A DNA stretch of 64,000 bases from Aminobacter anthyllidis (GCF_018555685.1 NZ_JAFLWW010000015.1:49101-113100), one strand, 5' to 3'; counted from the first letter of the stretch, positions 33,007 to 42,649 are shown. A program made the numbers and translations. The notes: generated from the letters alone by a model not told the origin.

Positions 33007-35499
33007 ATGAAACATACCGAAGATCACGCCGGACACGCTCACCACAAACAGGGTCACGCGTCCGCACCCGAAACGGTGGTTCGCGACCCGGTCTGCTGCA
33101 TGGTCGTCGATCCCGCCGCCGGCAAGCCGACGCTCGAACATCACGGCCACCTGTTTCATTTCTGCAGCGCGTCTTGCCGCGACAAGTTCCAGGCGGCGCC
33201 CGACAAGTATGTGAGCGCCAAGGATCCTGTCTGCGGCATGGACGTCGCCCGCGACAGCGCAAGGCACTTCCTCAAGCATGAAGGCGCGGGCTACTATTTC
33301 TGTTCGTCGGGCTGCGAGGGCAAGTTCACCGCCGAGCCGGCAAGATACCTGTCCGGCAAGCCGGCTGCGGCGCCTGCGCCCAAGGGTTCGCAATACACCT
33401 GCCCGATGCATCCCGAGATCATCCGCGACAAGCCCGGCTCCTGCCCGATCTGCGGCATGGCGCTGGAGCCGATGATGCCGAGCGCCGACGACGGTCCCAA
33501 TCCCGAACTCGTCGATTTCACCAGGCGCTTCCTGGTCAGTGCCGCACTTTCCATCCCACTCCTGGTCATCGCCATGGGGCCGATGGTCGGCCTGCCGGCA
33601 CGCGACTGGATCGGCGAGCCGCTGGCCGCCTGGCTCGAGTTCATCCTGGCAACACCCGTGGTGCTGTGGGCGGCGCTGCCGTTCTTCCATCGCGGCTGGG
33701 ACTCGATCGTCAACCGCAGCCCCAACATGTGGACGCTGATCTCGCTCGGTGTCGGCGCCGCCTACATCTACAGCGTCGTCGCCACCCTGTTCCCCGACCT
33801 GTTCCCGCATCAGTTCCGCGGCCATGGCGGCTCGGTACCGGTCTATTTCGAGGCCGCCGCTGTCATCGTCGCGCTGGTCTTCCTCGGCCAGGTGCTGGAA
33901 CTGAGGGCGCGCGAACGCACCGGCTCGGCCATCCGCGCGCTGCTCGACCTCGCGCCCAAGACGGCCCGCCGCATCGCCGATGACGGCGCGGAAACCGAGG
34001 TGCCGCTGGAGGACGTCGTCAGCGGCGACCGCCTGCGCATCCGCCCCGGCGATGCCGTTCCGGTCGACGGCGTCGTGCTCGAAGGCCGCTCCTCGGTCGA
34101 TGAATCGATGATCACGGGCGAACCTGTTCCGGTTGAAAAGGTCGAGGGCGAAAGGGTCACTGGCGGCACGCTCAACAAGAACGGTTCGCTGATCATGCGT
34201 GCCGACAAGGTCGGCGTCGACACTGTGCTGTCGCAGATCGTCGAGATGGTCGCCAAGGCCCAGCGCAGCCGCGCGCCGATCCAGGGTCTCGCCGACCGGG
34301 TTTCGTTCTACTTCGTGCCCGCCGTCGTGCTGATTGCCATCGTCGCCTTCGTCGTCTGGGCTGTCTTCGGCCCCGAGCCGAGCATGGTCTTCGCCACCGT
34401 CTCGGCGGTGTCGGTGCTGATCATCGCCTGTCCCTGCGCGCTTGGCCTCGCCACGCCGATGTCCGTCATGACCGCAACCGGCCGTGGCGCCCAGGCCGGC
34501 GTGCTGATCAAGGATGCCGAGGCGCTGGAGCGCTTCTCCAAGGTGAGCACTCTCATCGTCGACAAGACCGGCACGCTGACCGAAGGACGGCCTCAGTTGA
34601 CCGACGTGGTCCCTGCCAAGGGCATTGCCGAGGACGAGTTGCTGTCGCTCGCCGCCGGCCTCGAAAAGGGCTCGGAGCATCCGCTCGCCGAGGCCATCGT
34701 CGAGGGCGCGGCCAAGCGTGGCGTCACTGTCCCGGACGCGCAGGACTTCGAATCGATTACCGGCAAGGGCGTGTCGGGTACCGTTTCCGGCCGCAAGGTG
34801 GCGCTCGGCAACGCTGCGATGATGGCCGACCTCGGGCTTGATCTCACTGAATTCGCTTCCAGCGCCGACAGCCTGCGCGGCGACGGCAAGACCGCGATGT
34901 TCGTTGCCATCGACGGCAGGCCGGCGGGCATCGTCGCCGTCGCCGACCCGATCAAGGCGACCGCCGCCGAGGCGATCCGCACCCTGCACGGGCTCGGCCT
35001 CAGGATCATCATGGCGACCGGCGACAACGAGCGCACTGCCCGGGCCGTCGCCCAGAAGCTCGGCATTGACGAGGTCCGCGCCGACATGCTGCCCGAGAGC
35101 AAGAAGGCGCTGGTCGACGAACTGCGCGCCAAGGGTGAGGGTGTCGCCATGGCCGGCGACGGCGTCAACGACGCACCTGCCCTTGCCGCCGCCGACGTCG
35201 GCATCGCCATGGGCACCGGTGCCGATGTCGCCATGGAAAGTGCCGGCATCACCCTGGTCAAGGGCGATCTGGGCGGCATCGTCCGCGCCCGCAAGCTGGC
35301 GCAGGCGACGATAAGCAACATCAAGCAGAACCTGTTCTTCGCCTTCGTCTACAACGTCCTGGGTGTTCCCGTGGCGGCTGGCGTCCTATATCCGGTCCTC
35401 GGCACGCTTCTGTCGCCGATGATTGCCGCCGCCGCGATGAGCCTGTCGTCGGTGTCGGTCATTGCCAACGCGCTGCGGCTCAGGGCGGTCAAGCTCTGA
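33007..35499 (+). CDS. Copper/silver-translocating P1B-type ATPase
   Basis: An inner-membrane pump of 830 residues exporting Cu(I) or Ag(I). N-terminus in order: a His-rich stretch ([12 protein letters not shown], 7-18), two YHS domains (about 27-69 with DPVCCM and 73-115 with DPVCGM), and a heavy-metal-binding domain (130-157, YTCPMHPEI then [10 protein letters not shown]). The usual CxxC ferredoxin-like metal-binding domains are absent. Then eight transmembrane helices, the ion site CPC (475-477), the phosphorylation motif DKTGTLT (from 519), SEHPLAEAI, and [10 protein letters not shown]. The promoter upstream is CueR-like. A tiny ORF follows 25 bases downstream. Related to CopA/SilP groups; no symbol assigned as several paralogues are usual. 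Confidence 0.95.
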   Translation: MKHTEDHAGHAHHKQGHASAPETVVRDPVCCMVVDPAAGKPTLEHHGHLFHFCSASCRDKFQAAPDKYVSAKDPVCGMDVARDSARHFLKHEGAGYYFCSSGCEGKFTAEPARYLSGKPAAAPAPKGSQYTCPMHPEIIRDKPGSCPICGMALEPMMPSADDGPNPELVDFTRRFLVSAALSIPLLVIAMGPMVGLPARDWIGEPLAAWLEFILATPVVLWAALPFFHRGWDSIVNRSPNMWTLISLGVGAAYIYSVVATLFPDLFPHQFRGHGGSVPVYFEAAAVIVALVFLGQVLELRARERTGSAIRALLDLAPKTARRIADDGAETEVPLEDVVSGDRLRIRPGDAVPVDGVVLEGRSSVDESMITGEPVPVEKVEGERVTGGTLNKNGSLIMRADKVGVDTVLSQIVEMVAKAQRSRAPIQGLADRVSFYFVPAVVLIAIVAFVVWAVFGPEPSMVFATVSAVSVLIIACPCALGLATPMSVMTATGRGAQAGVLIKDAEALERFSKVSTLIVDKTGTLTEGRPQLTDVVPAKGIAEDELLSLAAGLEKGSEHPLAEAIVEGAAKRGVTVPDAQDFESITGKGVSGTVSGRKVALGNAAMMADLGLDLTEFASSADSLRGDGKTAMFVAIDGRPAGIVAVADPIKATAAEAIRTLHGLGLRIIMATGDNERTARAVAQKLGIDEVRADMLPESKKALVDELRAKGEGVAMAGDGVNDAPALAAADVGIAMGTGADVAMESAGITLVKGDLGGIVRARKLAQATISNIKQNLFFAFVYNVLGVPVAAGVLYPVLGTLLSPMIAAAAMSLSSVSVIANALRLRAVKL

Positions 35500-35524
35500 G
35501 CTCCGGCCCAACAAGGATGTTCGA

Positions 35525-35608
35525 ATGAACCTGATGAAAAAGACCGTGCTGGCCCTGATGGCGGCGGGCATGCTGGTCGCCGTGCTGCTTGAGACGGCAC
35601 CGGTCTAG
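35525..35608 (+). CDS. Small ORF, 27-residue hydrophobic peptide
   Basis: ATG at 35525 with AAGGA seven bases upstream opens a 27-codon frame ending TAG. The peptide begins MNLMKKT and has a hydrophobic core (VLALMAAGMLVAVLLE), like a signal peptide or a single membrane helix. It lies 25 bases after the copper ATPase stop and is probably on the same mRNA. It could be a small membrane partner of the pump, or the leftover signal peptide of a decayed periplasmic metal-binding protein. The strong ribosome site favours real translation. Confidence 0.5.
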   Translation: MNLMKKTVLALMAAGMLVAVLLETAPV

Positions 35609-35638
35609 GCTGGCCACGGCGGCCAGCGCGGCACCTCT

Positions 35639-35666
35639 GAGGAGCAGGGTTCCCACCTTGCTCCTC
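35639..35666. terminator. Hairpin between the copper locus and the TonB receptor gene
   Basis: Perfect 8-base arms GAGGAGCA / TGCTCCTC around 12 bases, in the gap between convergent transcripts. No T run follows, so intrinsic termination is only possible. Confidence 0.4.
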
Positions 35667-35685
35667 GCCGACTGGCACGCCGTCC

Positions 35686-37824
35686 TCAGAACTGGGTCGT
35701 CAGTCCCACCGTGATGGTGCGCCCGCGCCCGGTCTTCTCGCCCATCTCGCCCGACACCGCCGGGCTGTAGGCCACGTCGGTCAGGTTCTCGACGTTCATG
35801 AACGCGGTGGCGTTCCTGTTGAACTTGTACGAGGCGTAGGCGTTGAACAGCGTGTAGGCCTCCTTGGTCGTGGTATCTCCGAAGCCGACCGCGTAGCGGC
35901 TGCCGCCGACATGGTTCATCGTCGCGCCTACGGTCAAGGCTTCCTCGAAGGCCCGGATTCCCACATCGACGGTGACCTTGCTCTCCGGCAGGAAGGTCGA
36001 ATCGCCGTTGCCGATGCCCGCGCCCCAGCCGACTGGCTGGTTGTTGCTCGCCTGTGTGTAGGAAAGGTTCACGTAGGCGACGCCTGCGTCATAGCCGCCC
36101 TCGATCTCGAAGCCCCGCGAGTGGGTGGTGCCAGGCACATTGACCCAGATCGCCCGTTCGTAGGGATCGCCCGGAATGCTGATCAGGTTGTTGACGATGT
36201 AGTTGTCGATGGCGTTGTTGAAGTAGTTCACCTTCAGGCGCAGCTCGTCTCCGCCATAGAGCACGTCGTTCCTGAGGATGTTGGCGCCGACCTCCCATCC
36301 CTTTGATGTTTCGGGGTTTAGGTAGAAGTTGGAATACTGGCCGCCGCCGACGCCCGATCCGATCGGGACCAGCGCCCACAGCGCCTCGCGCGCCGATGGC
36401 GGCCTGAATGTGTGCGCGTAGGTCACATAGGGCTGCAGCCAGTCCAGCGGCCTGGCCGAAAGCGTGACCTTGGGGTTGAGCGCGGACTCGTGCCTGGAGA
36501 CGTCGACATTGCCGCCCGTAGGCGGGCAGAAGCCGATATCCGGCCGGCACGGGCTCTGCCGCCCGCTCAGCTCCCAATAGTCGTAGTTGAGGCCGGTGCT
36601 CAGTTCGAACATGCCCTGCGACAGGGTGAGGTCGGAGAAGGCGCGCGCCTTCTGCATGTGCCCGGGCGGGTTGGCGCCACGGAACAGGTTGACCTTGTAG
36701 TCGTTGGAAGAATAGGCCGCGCCATAGTCCCAGCGCGCGCTGAGCTCGTCGGTGATGTCGAACCGGCTGGTGTTGGCGATGTCGAAGCCGTAGCCGAAGT
36801 CGCGCGTGTTGCGCTTGCGGTACGATCCACCTGTGGTCGGATCGTAGGACATGTCGGTGCGGTTGTAGTAGCCGTTGATCCTGAGGTCGATCCAGTCGCT
36901 GCCGGGCTGGTATTTGTAGTTCGCCGTGTAGGTGGCGTTGTCGACGCCCCAATTGTAGCCTGAAACCAGGAAGTCGTTCTTGTACCAGCGCGCGCCCAGC
37001 TTCAGGTCGTGCACGTCGTCGGGCTGGAAATGCAGCTTCACCAGGCCGGATCCCGGCTTGTTGCTGGCGTCGGGCTTGTTGTAGGTGCCGTCGCCGCGCT
37101 GGTAGTTGCCATGCTCGCCATAGCTGAACGCGCCGACGATAGACGCCTGTCCGCCGCCGGACAGGTCGGTGCGCGCGCCTGCCGCGACCATTCCCGAAGC
37201 GCCAAAGCCGTTGGTGCCTGCCTTGGCCGTGGTCTTGACGCCCCGGTCCTGGCCTTCGAGCACGACGTCCTCGAAGTCGATGGTGCGGAAATTGACGGCG
37301 CCGGCCAACGAGCCCATGCCATAGGCGCCGTTGACCGCTCCCCGTTCCGCGCCGATGCCGGCAAGGAGGTTGGTGTCGATATAGAGCAGCTCGCCGCCGG
37401 TGGAGGCGTGGCCGGCCGTGTTCCTGAACGTCTGCGGCACGCCGTCGATCATGGTGTTCACGCGGCCGTCGGATTCAAAGCCCCGGATATTGACGGACAC
37501 GCCGGGCTGGCTGGAGGAGATGCGCGTGAACGTTCCCGGCATGCCGCGAACGATGGCATTGGCGTCGCCGCCATATTTCTCCTGGACGATCTTGCCGTCG
37601 ACGACGCTCACGCCTCCGGGCGTCTGATACGGCGCTTTCGTGTCGCTGCCGGCACTGACGGTGATGGGCGGCAGCACCAATGGGCTCGTTGCTGGGGCCT
37701 TTCGGTCCGACTTGGCCGGCTGCTCCACGCTGTTGGATTGGGCGTTCGCCACGCTAAGCGCGATGGTACTGCAGACGGCCGCCAACGCGAATGTGCTGCA
37801 ACGGATGATGTGATGATTGTTCAC
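35686..37824 (-). CDS. TonB-dependent outer-membrane receptor
   Basis: A 712-residue receptor. Signal peptide about 1-28 (cleavage after ANA), TonB-box region near residues 50-58 (PPITVSAGSD), plug domain about 60-175 and a 22-stranded barrel ending in the Phe typical of outer-membrane proteins (TVGLTTQF). The plug stretch MIDGVPQTFRNTAGH, then NGAYGMGSLAGAVNF, is like receptors of the hemoglobin/heme/transferrin group (HasR-like), which suggests heme or a siderophore as ligand, but no heme-uptake genes are adjacent. GTG at 37824 has GAGGAA five bases upstream. No convincing Fur or Irr box was seen upstream. Confidence 0.9.
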   Translation of the reverse strand: MNNHHIIRCSTFALAAVCSTIALSVANAQSNSVEQPAKSDRKAPATSPLVLPPITVSAGSDTKAPYQTPGGVSVVDGKIVQEKYGGDANAIVRGMPGTFTRISSSQPGVSVNIRGFESDGRVNTMIDGVPQTFRNTAGHASTGGELLYIDTNLLAGIGAERGAVNGAYGMGSLAGAVNFRTIDFEDVVLEGQDRGVKTTAKAGTNGFGASGMVAAGARTDLSGGGQASIVGAFSYGEHGNYQRGDGTYNKPDASNKPGSGLVKLHFQPDDVHDLKLGARWYKNDFLVSGYNWGVDNATYTANYKYQPGSDWIDLRINGYYNRTDMSYDPTTGGSYRKRNTRDFGYGFDIANTSRFDITDELSARWDYGAAYSSNDYKVNLFRGANPPGHMQKARAFSDLTLSQGMFELSTGLNYDYWELSGRQSPCRPDIGFCPPTGGNVDVSRHESALNPKVTLSARPLDWLQPYVTYAHTFRPPSAREALWALVPIGSGVGGGQYSNFYLNPETSKGWEVGANILRNDVLYGGDELRLKVNYFNNAIDNYIVNNLISIPGDPYERAIWVNVPGTTHSRGFEIEGGYDAGVAYVNLSYTQASNNQPVGWGAGIGNGDSTFLPESKVTVDVGIRAFEEALTVGATMNHVGGSRYAVGFGDTTTKEAYTLFNAYASYKFNRNATAFMNVENLTDVAYSPAVSGEMGEKTGRGRTITVGLTTQF

Positions 37825-38340
37825 TGTGTTCCTCGGAATGCTAGGAATCAGTGGCTTGCTATGGAGAAAGAACTGCTAGCTTCTGATGCGCGTCTTCGCT
37901 CGGGAAGACTAGGCGCCTGATTGATGATGAAGAACTCGGGCTCTCGACTCACCATTGAAAACACTGGCGATGGGAACCGAAGCACGGGCGGTCGGACTCT
38001 CGTTCAGGCATCCGAGAGAAGACGTCGATATATCAGTATGTTGCTTGACCACCCCACGGGCCGGTCGACGGCCATGGAATTGAGCTACATTAACTTGATA
38101 TTTGGAGTCAAGTTTAAGCGAAGTGATTTTCTCTCGACCCACAAGCGCATGCGGACGGCGATATCCGTGCCATCCAGCGTGTTTGCAACACCTCCCGAAG
38201 ACGGCAGTATCGGCCTTCTGTCCGGAATGGCCCGCGAGCTGGGGCATCCAGCGAAGCGACATGAAAACACTTGCAGCGTCGTCGCTGTAGCCAACTTGCC
38301 CCGGTACGATAAGCTGGCGAAAATCGCCGAGGAAACCGCC
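37825..38340. other. 516-base stretch without a recognisable gene
   Basis: Lies between the divergent TonB receptor and aldo/keto reductase genes and is somewhat richer in A+T than its flanks. Open frames exist on both strands (one continuous with the reductase frame, one on the minus strand at 37909-38262), but neither resembles a known family. It holds a perfect inverted repeat AACTTGA-N9-TCAAGTT (38092-38114), a possible operator. It may carry both promoters and the remains of a lost regulator gene. Confidence 0.5.
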
Positions 38341-39186
38341 ATGCCTTCACCATCCGTAACCACGACGCTGCCTTCGGGCGAAGCCGTTCCCGTACTGGGC
38401 CAGGGCACCTGGATGATGGGCGAGGACCGCAGCGGCACAGCCGATGAAGTCGCGGCGCTCCGGCTGGGGCTCGACCTTGGCGTCACGCTGATCGACACCG
38501 CAGAGATGTATGGCAGCGGCGGTGCGGAAAAGGTGGTGGGCGAGGCCATCGCCGGACGTCGCGACGAGGTGTTCCTGGTCTCCAAGGTGCTGCCGTCCAA
38601 TGCCTCGCGCAATGGCGTGATCCGTGCCTGCGAGGCGAGCCTCAAGCGCATGCATACAGACCGCATCGACCTCTATCTGCTGCACTGGCGCGGCGGCGTG
38701 CCGTTGGCCGAAACCATCGCCGTGTTCGAGGAACTACGCCAGTCGGGCAAGATCCGCCACTGGGGTGTCAGCAATTTCGACACCGACGACATGGAGGAAA
38801 TGAGCCGGCTGTCCAAGGGCAAGAACGCCCAGACCAACCAGGTGCTCTACAACCTGACGCGACGCGGCATCGAGTTCGATCTGATGCCTTTGTGCCGCGC
38901 AGGCGGCCTGCCAGTCATGGCTTACTCGCCGGTCGAGCAGGGCGCACTGGCCGACGACAAGGGCCTTGCTGCCATCGCTACCCGCCACGACGCGACGGCC
39001 GCGCAGGTGGCCCTTGCGTGGGTGATGGCACAGCCCGGCGTCATCGCCATTCCGAAGGCCACGCGCCTCGAACATGTCCGCCAGAACGCCGCCGCGCGCG
39101 ACATCGCGCTGACGGCACAGGACTTGGCCGAACTCGACAGCCTGTTCCCGCCGCCTCAGCGCAAGCGTCCGCTGGAAATGATCTGA
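38341..39186 (+). CDS. Aldo/keto reductase
   Basis: A 281-residue NADPH-dependent oxidoreductase of the AKR superfamily. The catalytic tetrad is visible as Asp52 and Tyr57 ([16 protein letters not shown]), Lys82 ([10 protein letters not shown]) and His115 (YLLHWRGG). The cofactor-binding end reads [17 protein letters not shown]. It resembles the YeaE/MorB-like group that reduces methylglyoxal and other small aldehydes. ATG at 38341 has GAGGAAAC upstream; the open frame extends further left but the extra part is not AKR-like. Convergent with a small secreted-protein gene. Confidence 0.93.
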   Translation: MPSPSVTTTLPSGEAVPVLGQGTWMMGEDRSGTADEVAALRLGLDLGVTLIDTAEMYGSGGAEKVVGEAIAGRRDEVFLVSKVLPSNASRNGVIRACEASLKRMHTDRIDLYLLHWRGGVPLAETIAVFEELRQSGKIRHWGVSNFDTDDMEEMSRLSKGKNAQTNQVLYNLTRRGIEFDLMPLCRAGGLPVMAYSPVEQGALADDKGLAAIATRHDATAAQVALAWVMAQPGVIAIPKATRLEHVRQNAAARDIALTAQDLAELDSLFPPPQRKRPLEMI

Positions 39187-39205
39187 TCGGATATTCTGAC
39201 GCCGG

Positions 39206-39511
39206 TCAGCCCGCCTTCACGGTGCAGATGCCGTTGGCGCCGCCCTTGCCGGTATAGGAAACGCTGGGCGAGCCGTCCGGGTTGATGCTCAGCGAGACCG
39301 TCACCCCGCCGCCCTTGATCTCGAAGTAATTGTCGTTGAATTTTTTCAGCGTGCCTTCCTTGCCGTTGATGTAGACCGGCCCGCCTTCGTCGGCATGGAC
39401 CTCGATCTTGCCGGGGCAGGTGGCATTGACCAGCGGGATCGACGCATGTGCCTGCGTCACGATTCCGAAGGCAGCAGCAAGAATGGCAGTACCCGCGAAG
39501 GCCTTGTTCAT
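39206..39511 (-). CDS. Small secreted protein of unknown function
   Basis: 101 residues: a signal peptide (about 1-24, cleavage after AHA) and a mature part of about 77 residues rich in beta-strand pattern with two Cys (Cys32, Cys96) that could form a disulfide in the periplasm. Motifs such as EVHADEGGPVYINGKEG and NYFEIKGGGVTVSLSINPDG look well ordered, but I do not recognise a family. It lies between the reductase gene (convergent) and the GGDEF/EAL gene (same strand, 71 bases upstream). Confidence 0.75.
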   Translation of the reverse strand: MNKAFAGTAILAAAFGIVTQAHASIPLVNATCPGKIEVHADEGGPVYINGKEGTLKKFNDNYFEIKGGGVTVSLSINPDGSPSVSYTGKGGANGICTVKAG

Positions 39512-39582
39512 TTCGGCTTTCCCATGTTGGAACGACAGCCGGCATTGTCGCGCCGCATAGCCTTTTGCGCAAGCAAGCGCGG

Positions 39583-42042
39583 TCAGCTCGCCAGCGCCAC
39601 GGCAGGCGTATCGCTCCTCGCCTCGAAGCTGCGGCTCTTGATGCCGACATAGCGCTCGCCGAATGGCCGCGGCTTGGCGATGCCAAATCCTTGCGCGTAG
39701 TCGACGCCGATGTCGCGCAGCACCCTGGCGATGTCGTCGTTTTCGACGAACTCGGCGATCGTGCGTTTGCCGGTCACCTCGCCGATATGCTGGATCATCT
39801 CGACCATGGCGCGATCGATGCGGTCGACGAGCATGTCCTTGACGAAGCCGCCGTCGATCTTGAGGTAGTCGACGGGCAGGGCCTTGAGGTAGCTGAACGA
39901 CGACATGCCCGAGCCGAAATCGTCGAGCGAGAAGCGGCAGCCATGCGCCTGCAGGGTGGTGATGAAGTGCGCCGCCCGGTCGAGGTCGGCGATGGCGCTG
40001 GTCTCGGTGATCTCGAAGCAGATCGTTGCAGGCGAAATGCGGCTGCGGGCGAATTGCTCCAGCACGAAGTCGGCGAAACTGTCGTCGCCGAAGCTCGCGC
40101 CCGACAGGTTGATGGCGCACGTGCTGATCGGTGCAGCGTCCGCTGTCTGCCTGGCCAGGATGTCGAAGGCCTGGCGCACCATCCAGCGGTCGATCAGTGG
40201 CATCAGCCCGTAGCGTTCGGCCGCCGGAATGAACACGCCCGGCGCGATCAGCTTGCCCTCGGCATCGGCAAGGCGGATCAGCAGCTCGACATGGGCGCCT
40301 TGCGGGCCATCCCCTTGCAGCGGCACGATCTCCTGCGCGTAGATACGGAAACGGTTCTGCTCCAGCGCTTCGCGCAGCCGCTGCACCCAGGCCATCTCGC
40401 TCAGCCGCTGCTCCACTTCCATGTCGCCGATCTGCTGGATCTGGATGCGGTTGCGGCCGCGTTCCTTGGCCATGTAGCAGGCGACATCGACACTGCGCAG
40501 CGTCTCTTCCAGCGTCATGCTGGCGTCCGACATGCCGACCACGCCGATGCTGACGCTGGTGTTGAAGGCGCGCCCGGCCCAGACGAAATGCAGCTCGTCG
40601 ACCGCCTTGCGCAGCCGCTCCGCGGTGCTGGCGGCGAGTTCTTCGGGGCAGTTCTCCATCAGGATGCCGAATTCGTCGCCGCCGAGCCTGGCCAGCAGGT
40701 CGCCCGAGCGCAGCTGGTTGCGCAGCGCCGTCGATACCTTGCGCAACAGCTCGTCGCCGGCAGCGTGGCCGCAGGTGTCGTTGACGATCTTGAACTGGTC
40801 GAGGTCGAGATACATCAGCGCGTGCACCGCCGGACGCTTGGCCAGGGCCGCGAGCGACGCATTCAGCCGCGCCTCGAATTCGCGGCGGTTGGCCAGAGAC
40901 GTCAGCGTGTCATGGGTCGCCTGCCACGACAGCTGCGCCATGAATTCCTGTTCCTTGGTGCGGTCGTGGAACACCAGCACCGCGCCCGCGACCTTTTGGT
41001 CGACATAGAGCGGCGCTGCCACAAGCGACACCGCGACGCTCGAAAGGTCCGGCCGCATCAGCTGCTGCGGCACGCCGCTGCCGCCGATCGCCTCGCCGGC
41101 CAGCACGCGCGCGATGAAGCCATTGTCTTCTTCGTCGCTCTCTTTGCTGACCAGCCTGAACAGCTGGTCGAGCGGCTTGCCCTTGGCGCAGGCGCCATGC
41201 CAGTCCAGCATCGTCTCCGCCGCCTCGTTCATGTAGTCGAGCCGGCCCTCGGCGTCGGTCGCAACCACCGCCTGGCCGATCGAGGCCAGCGTGATCTGGG
41301 CGCGTTCGCGTTCGGCGTTCAAAGCGCTTTCGAAGGCCCTGCGCTGTTCCAGCAGGTTGCCCGTGCGCCGCATCGCCAAAAGGATCAGCGCGCCCGCCGT
41401 CACCACGTTGACGCAGAGCAGCAGCGCGGTGATGTCGCGCGATCCACGGCCGAGCGAAACGGAGAAGGCCTCGGCCAGCGGCGCCGTTTCCTCGTGCAGC
41501 CGATGGATGTCCTCTTTCCACGCGGCGAGCTGCTCTTCCGAGACATTTTTGCTCGAGATGCCGGCATGCATGGCCTCGCCGAGTGCTGCGATCTCCAGGA
41601 TTTTCGGATCGGCATCGACCCAGCGGTCGACCGCGTTGGAGAGGTAAGGCACGTGGCGGAAGTTCTGGAACAGCCAGATCAGGCCGGGGTTGTCGTCGGG
41701 ATGATTGCCGCCGCGGATGAAGCCGTCATAGGCCGCGTCATAGTCGAGCAGCGGCTTTTCCATCGCCAGCCGCGCGTCGCGATCGGCCAGCGGCACCGCG
41801 ATGGCGTGGCGGAAACGCTCGAAATACTCAACCTCGCCTGTATTGGCATAGAGCGTCAGATAGTAGATCGCGTCCTTGTGGCCTTTCGACCAGGCGCTTT
41901 CACCGGCGGCATAGGCGCGCACGGCCGAAAGCGTGTAGAGGCTGGCACCGGCAATGACGGTCTGGATCAGGACAACGGCGATGAAGGGCCACAACAGCCC
42001 GAAAAGCTGGAACTTTGATCTGATGTCGCGTTGTCTTGTCAC
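39583..42042 (-). CDS. GGDEF/EAL (diguanylate cyclase/phosphodiesterase) membrane protein
   Basis: About 819 residues. A transmembrane helix near the N-terminus (LFGLLWPFIAVVLIQTVIAG), a periplasmic sensor region of about 190 residues, a second helix (ITALLLCVNVVTAGALILLA), a PAS domain (about 250-365), a GGDEF domain with the intact signature GGDEF, and an EAL domain. EAL reads ELL (HVELLIRLADAEGK), yet the other catalytic residues (CFEITET, SLDDFGSG, LKIDGGFVKD, AEFVEN, AQGFGIAKP) are kept, so both making and breaking c-di-GMP is possible. The start is uncertain: GTG at 42042 is chosen, TTG at 42153 is the longest option. Confidence 0.9.
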   Translation of the reverse strand: MTRQRDIRSKFQLFGLLWPFIAVVLIQTVIAGASLYTLSAVRAYAAGESAWSKGHKDAIYYLTLYANTGEVEYFERFRHAIAVPLADRDARLAMEKPLLDYDAAYDGFIRGGNHPDDNPGLIWLFQNFRHVPYLSNAVDRWVDADPKILEIAALGEAMHAGISSKNVSEEQLAAWKEDIHRLHEETAPLAEAFSVSLGRGSRDITALLLCVNVVTAGALILLAMRRTGNLLEQRRAFESALNAERERAQITLASIGQAVVATDAEGRLDYMNEAAETMLDWHGACAKGKPLDQLFRLVSKESDEEDNGFIARVLAGEAIGGSGVPQQLMRPDLSSVAVSLVAAPLYVDQKVAGAVLVFHDRTKEQEFMAQLSWQATHDTLTSLANRREFEARLNASLAALAKRPAVHALMYLDLDQFKIVNDTCGHAAGDELLRKVSTALRNQLRSGDLLARLGGDEFGILMENCPEELAASTAERLRKAVDELHFVWAGRAFNTSVSIGVVGMSDASMTLEETLRSVDVACYMAKERGRNRIQIQQIGDMEVEQRLSEMAWVQRLREALEQNRFRIYAQEIVPLQGDGPQGAHVELLIRLADAEGKLIAPGVFIPAAERYGLMPLIDRWMVRQAFDILARQTADAAPISTCAINLSGASFGDDSFADFVLEQFARSRISPATICFEITETSAIADLDRAAHFITTLQAHGCRFSLDDFGSGMSSFSYLKALPVDYLKIDGGFVKDMLVDRIDRAMVEMIQHIGEVTGKRTIAEFVENDDIARVLRDIGVDYAQGFGIAKPRPFGERYVGIKSRSFEARSDTPAVALAS

Positions 42043-42222
42043 ATGTTTGGCGAACGAACTCGCCCCCCAGCTTGTTCTCCTCGCGTTTCCGGCGCGAATA
42101 GTTGCTACAGCTATATGAGCAAGCTTTAAAATTCCTTTCCCTGTAAGGTTCAAAGTAGAATTCAGAATAGTGACGTTGCGGAAGGTCGATTGCTCGAGCG
42201 GCGGCAGTCGACGATGCTCCGG

Positions 42223-42385
42223 CTCTGCTCTTGCCGAAGGACAGGCGGATGATGCCTGCCGCCACCAGCACGACGCCCAGCATCTCCGATACGCCGAGGC
42301 GCTCGCCGGCGAACAACAGTCCGCCGAGGGTCACCAGCAACGGCACCGAGCCGTGCACGATGGGTAGACCTTCTAGCCCAATCTG
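42223..42385 (-). pseudogene. Remnant of an EamA transporter gene (C-terminal end)
   Basis: About 50 codons reading SVPLLVTLGGLLFAGERL and then GVSEMLGVVLVAAGIIRL match the last two helices of an EamA (DMT) exporter. The frame is preceded by a TGA, and the rest of the gene is missing; right where it breaks begin the operators of the HTH/Clp-N cassette. It looks like a gene cut by insertion or deletion next to that cassette. Confidence 0.65.
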
Positions 42386-42400
42386 TCAACCTATGTTGAC
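42385..42400. promoter_or_regulatory. Operator 1 of the HTH/Clp-N cassette
   Basis: Perfect palindrome GTCAAC-CTAT-GTTGAC. Its right arm provides the probable -35 box TTGACG (42396-42401). The centre is 28 bases from that of operator 2. Confidence 0.75.
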
Positions 42401-42410
42401 GAATGACTCT

Positions 42411-42430
42411 GCGTCAACTAATGTTGACGC
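42411..42430. promoter_or_regulatory. Operator 2 of the HTH/Clp-N cassette, abutting the start codon
   Basis: Perfect palindrome GCGTCAAC-TAAT-GTTGACGC with 8-base arms ending at 42430; the ATG of the HTH gene is 42431-42433. A -10-like TAATGT (42419-42424) lies in it, 17 bases after the -35 box in operator 1, which puts the transcript start at about the ATG. Confidence 0.78.
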
Positions 42431-42649
42431 ATGCTTGACCTGAACGCCCTGCACCTGCCCGACGATCCAGACGAAGCCTTGGCTGCGGTGGTTGCCTTGC
42501 GGCGGCTGGCCGACACGCTTGAGCGGCGCGCCGTCAGGTCGGCGCTCGGACAGGGATGGTCATGGGCGCGGATCGCCCAGGCGCTCGGCGTCAGCAAGCA
42601 GGCCGCGCACAAGCGGCTTTCCGACATCGGCAACGGGCCGGCGACTTAG
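42431..42649 (+). CDS. Small helix-turn-helix regulator paired with a Clp-N protein
   Basis: 72 residues. The N-terminal half (DPDEALAAVVALRRLADTLE) is a helical dimerisation-like segment; the C-terminal half is a helix-turn-helix of the sigma-factor/homeodomain-like type (WSWARIAQALGVSKQAAHKRL, with the split shown here only to mark the helices). The stop is 10 bases before the Clp-N gene, so they form a two-gene operon. Very similar HTH plus Clp-N pairs are, as I recall, common in Actinobacteria, which suggests transfer. Twin palindromes before it suggest self-repression. The mRNA is probably leaderless. Confidence 0.8.
   Translation: MLDLNALHLPDDPDEALAAVVALRRLADTLERRAVRSALGQGWSWARIAQALGVSKQAAHKRLSDIGNGPAT

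Noticed and set aside
32869..34989. A long minus-strand open frame running from the GT10 gene through the whole antisense of the copper ATPase
   Set aside because: It has no family likeness upstream of the GT10 start, and GC-rich codon bias leaves antisense frames open by chance. It is not a fusion protein.
37921..38340. An N-terminal extension of the aldo/keto reductase by 140 residues
   Set aside because: The part before 38341 is not AKR-like, while a good ribosome site sits before the ATG at 38341, which gives the family length.
39583..42042. GGDEF/EAL protein judged to be an inactive phosphodiesterase because EAL reads ELL
   Set aside because: The other catalytic residues of the EAL domain appear intact, so inactivity is not supported.
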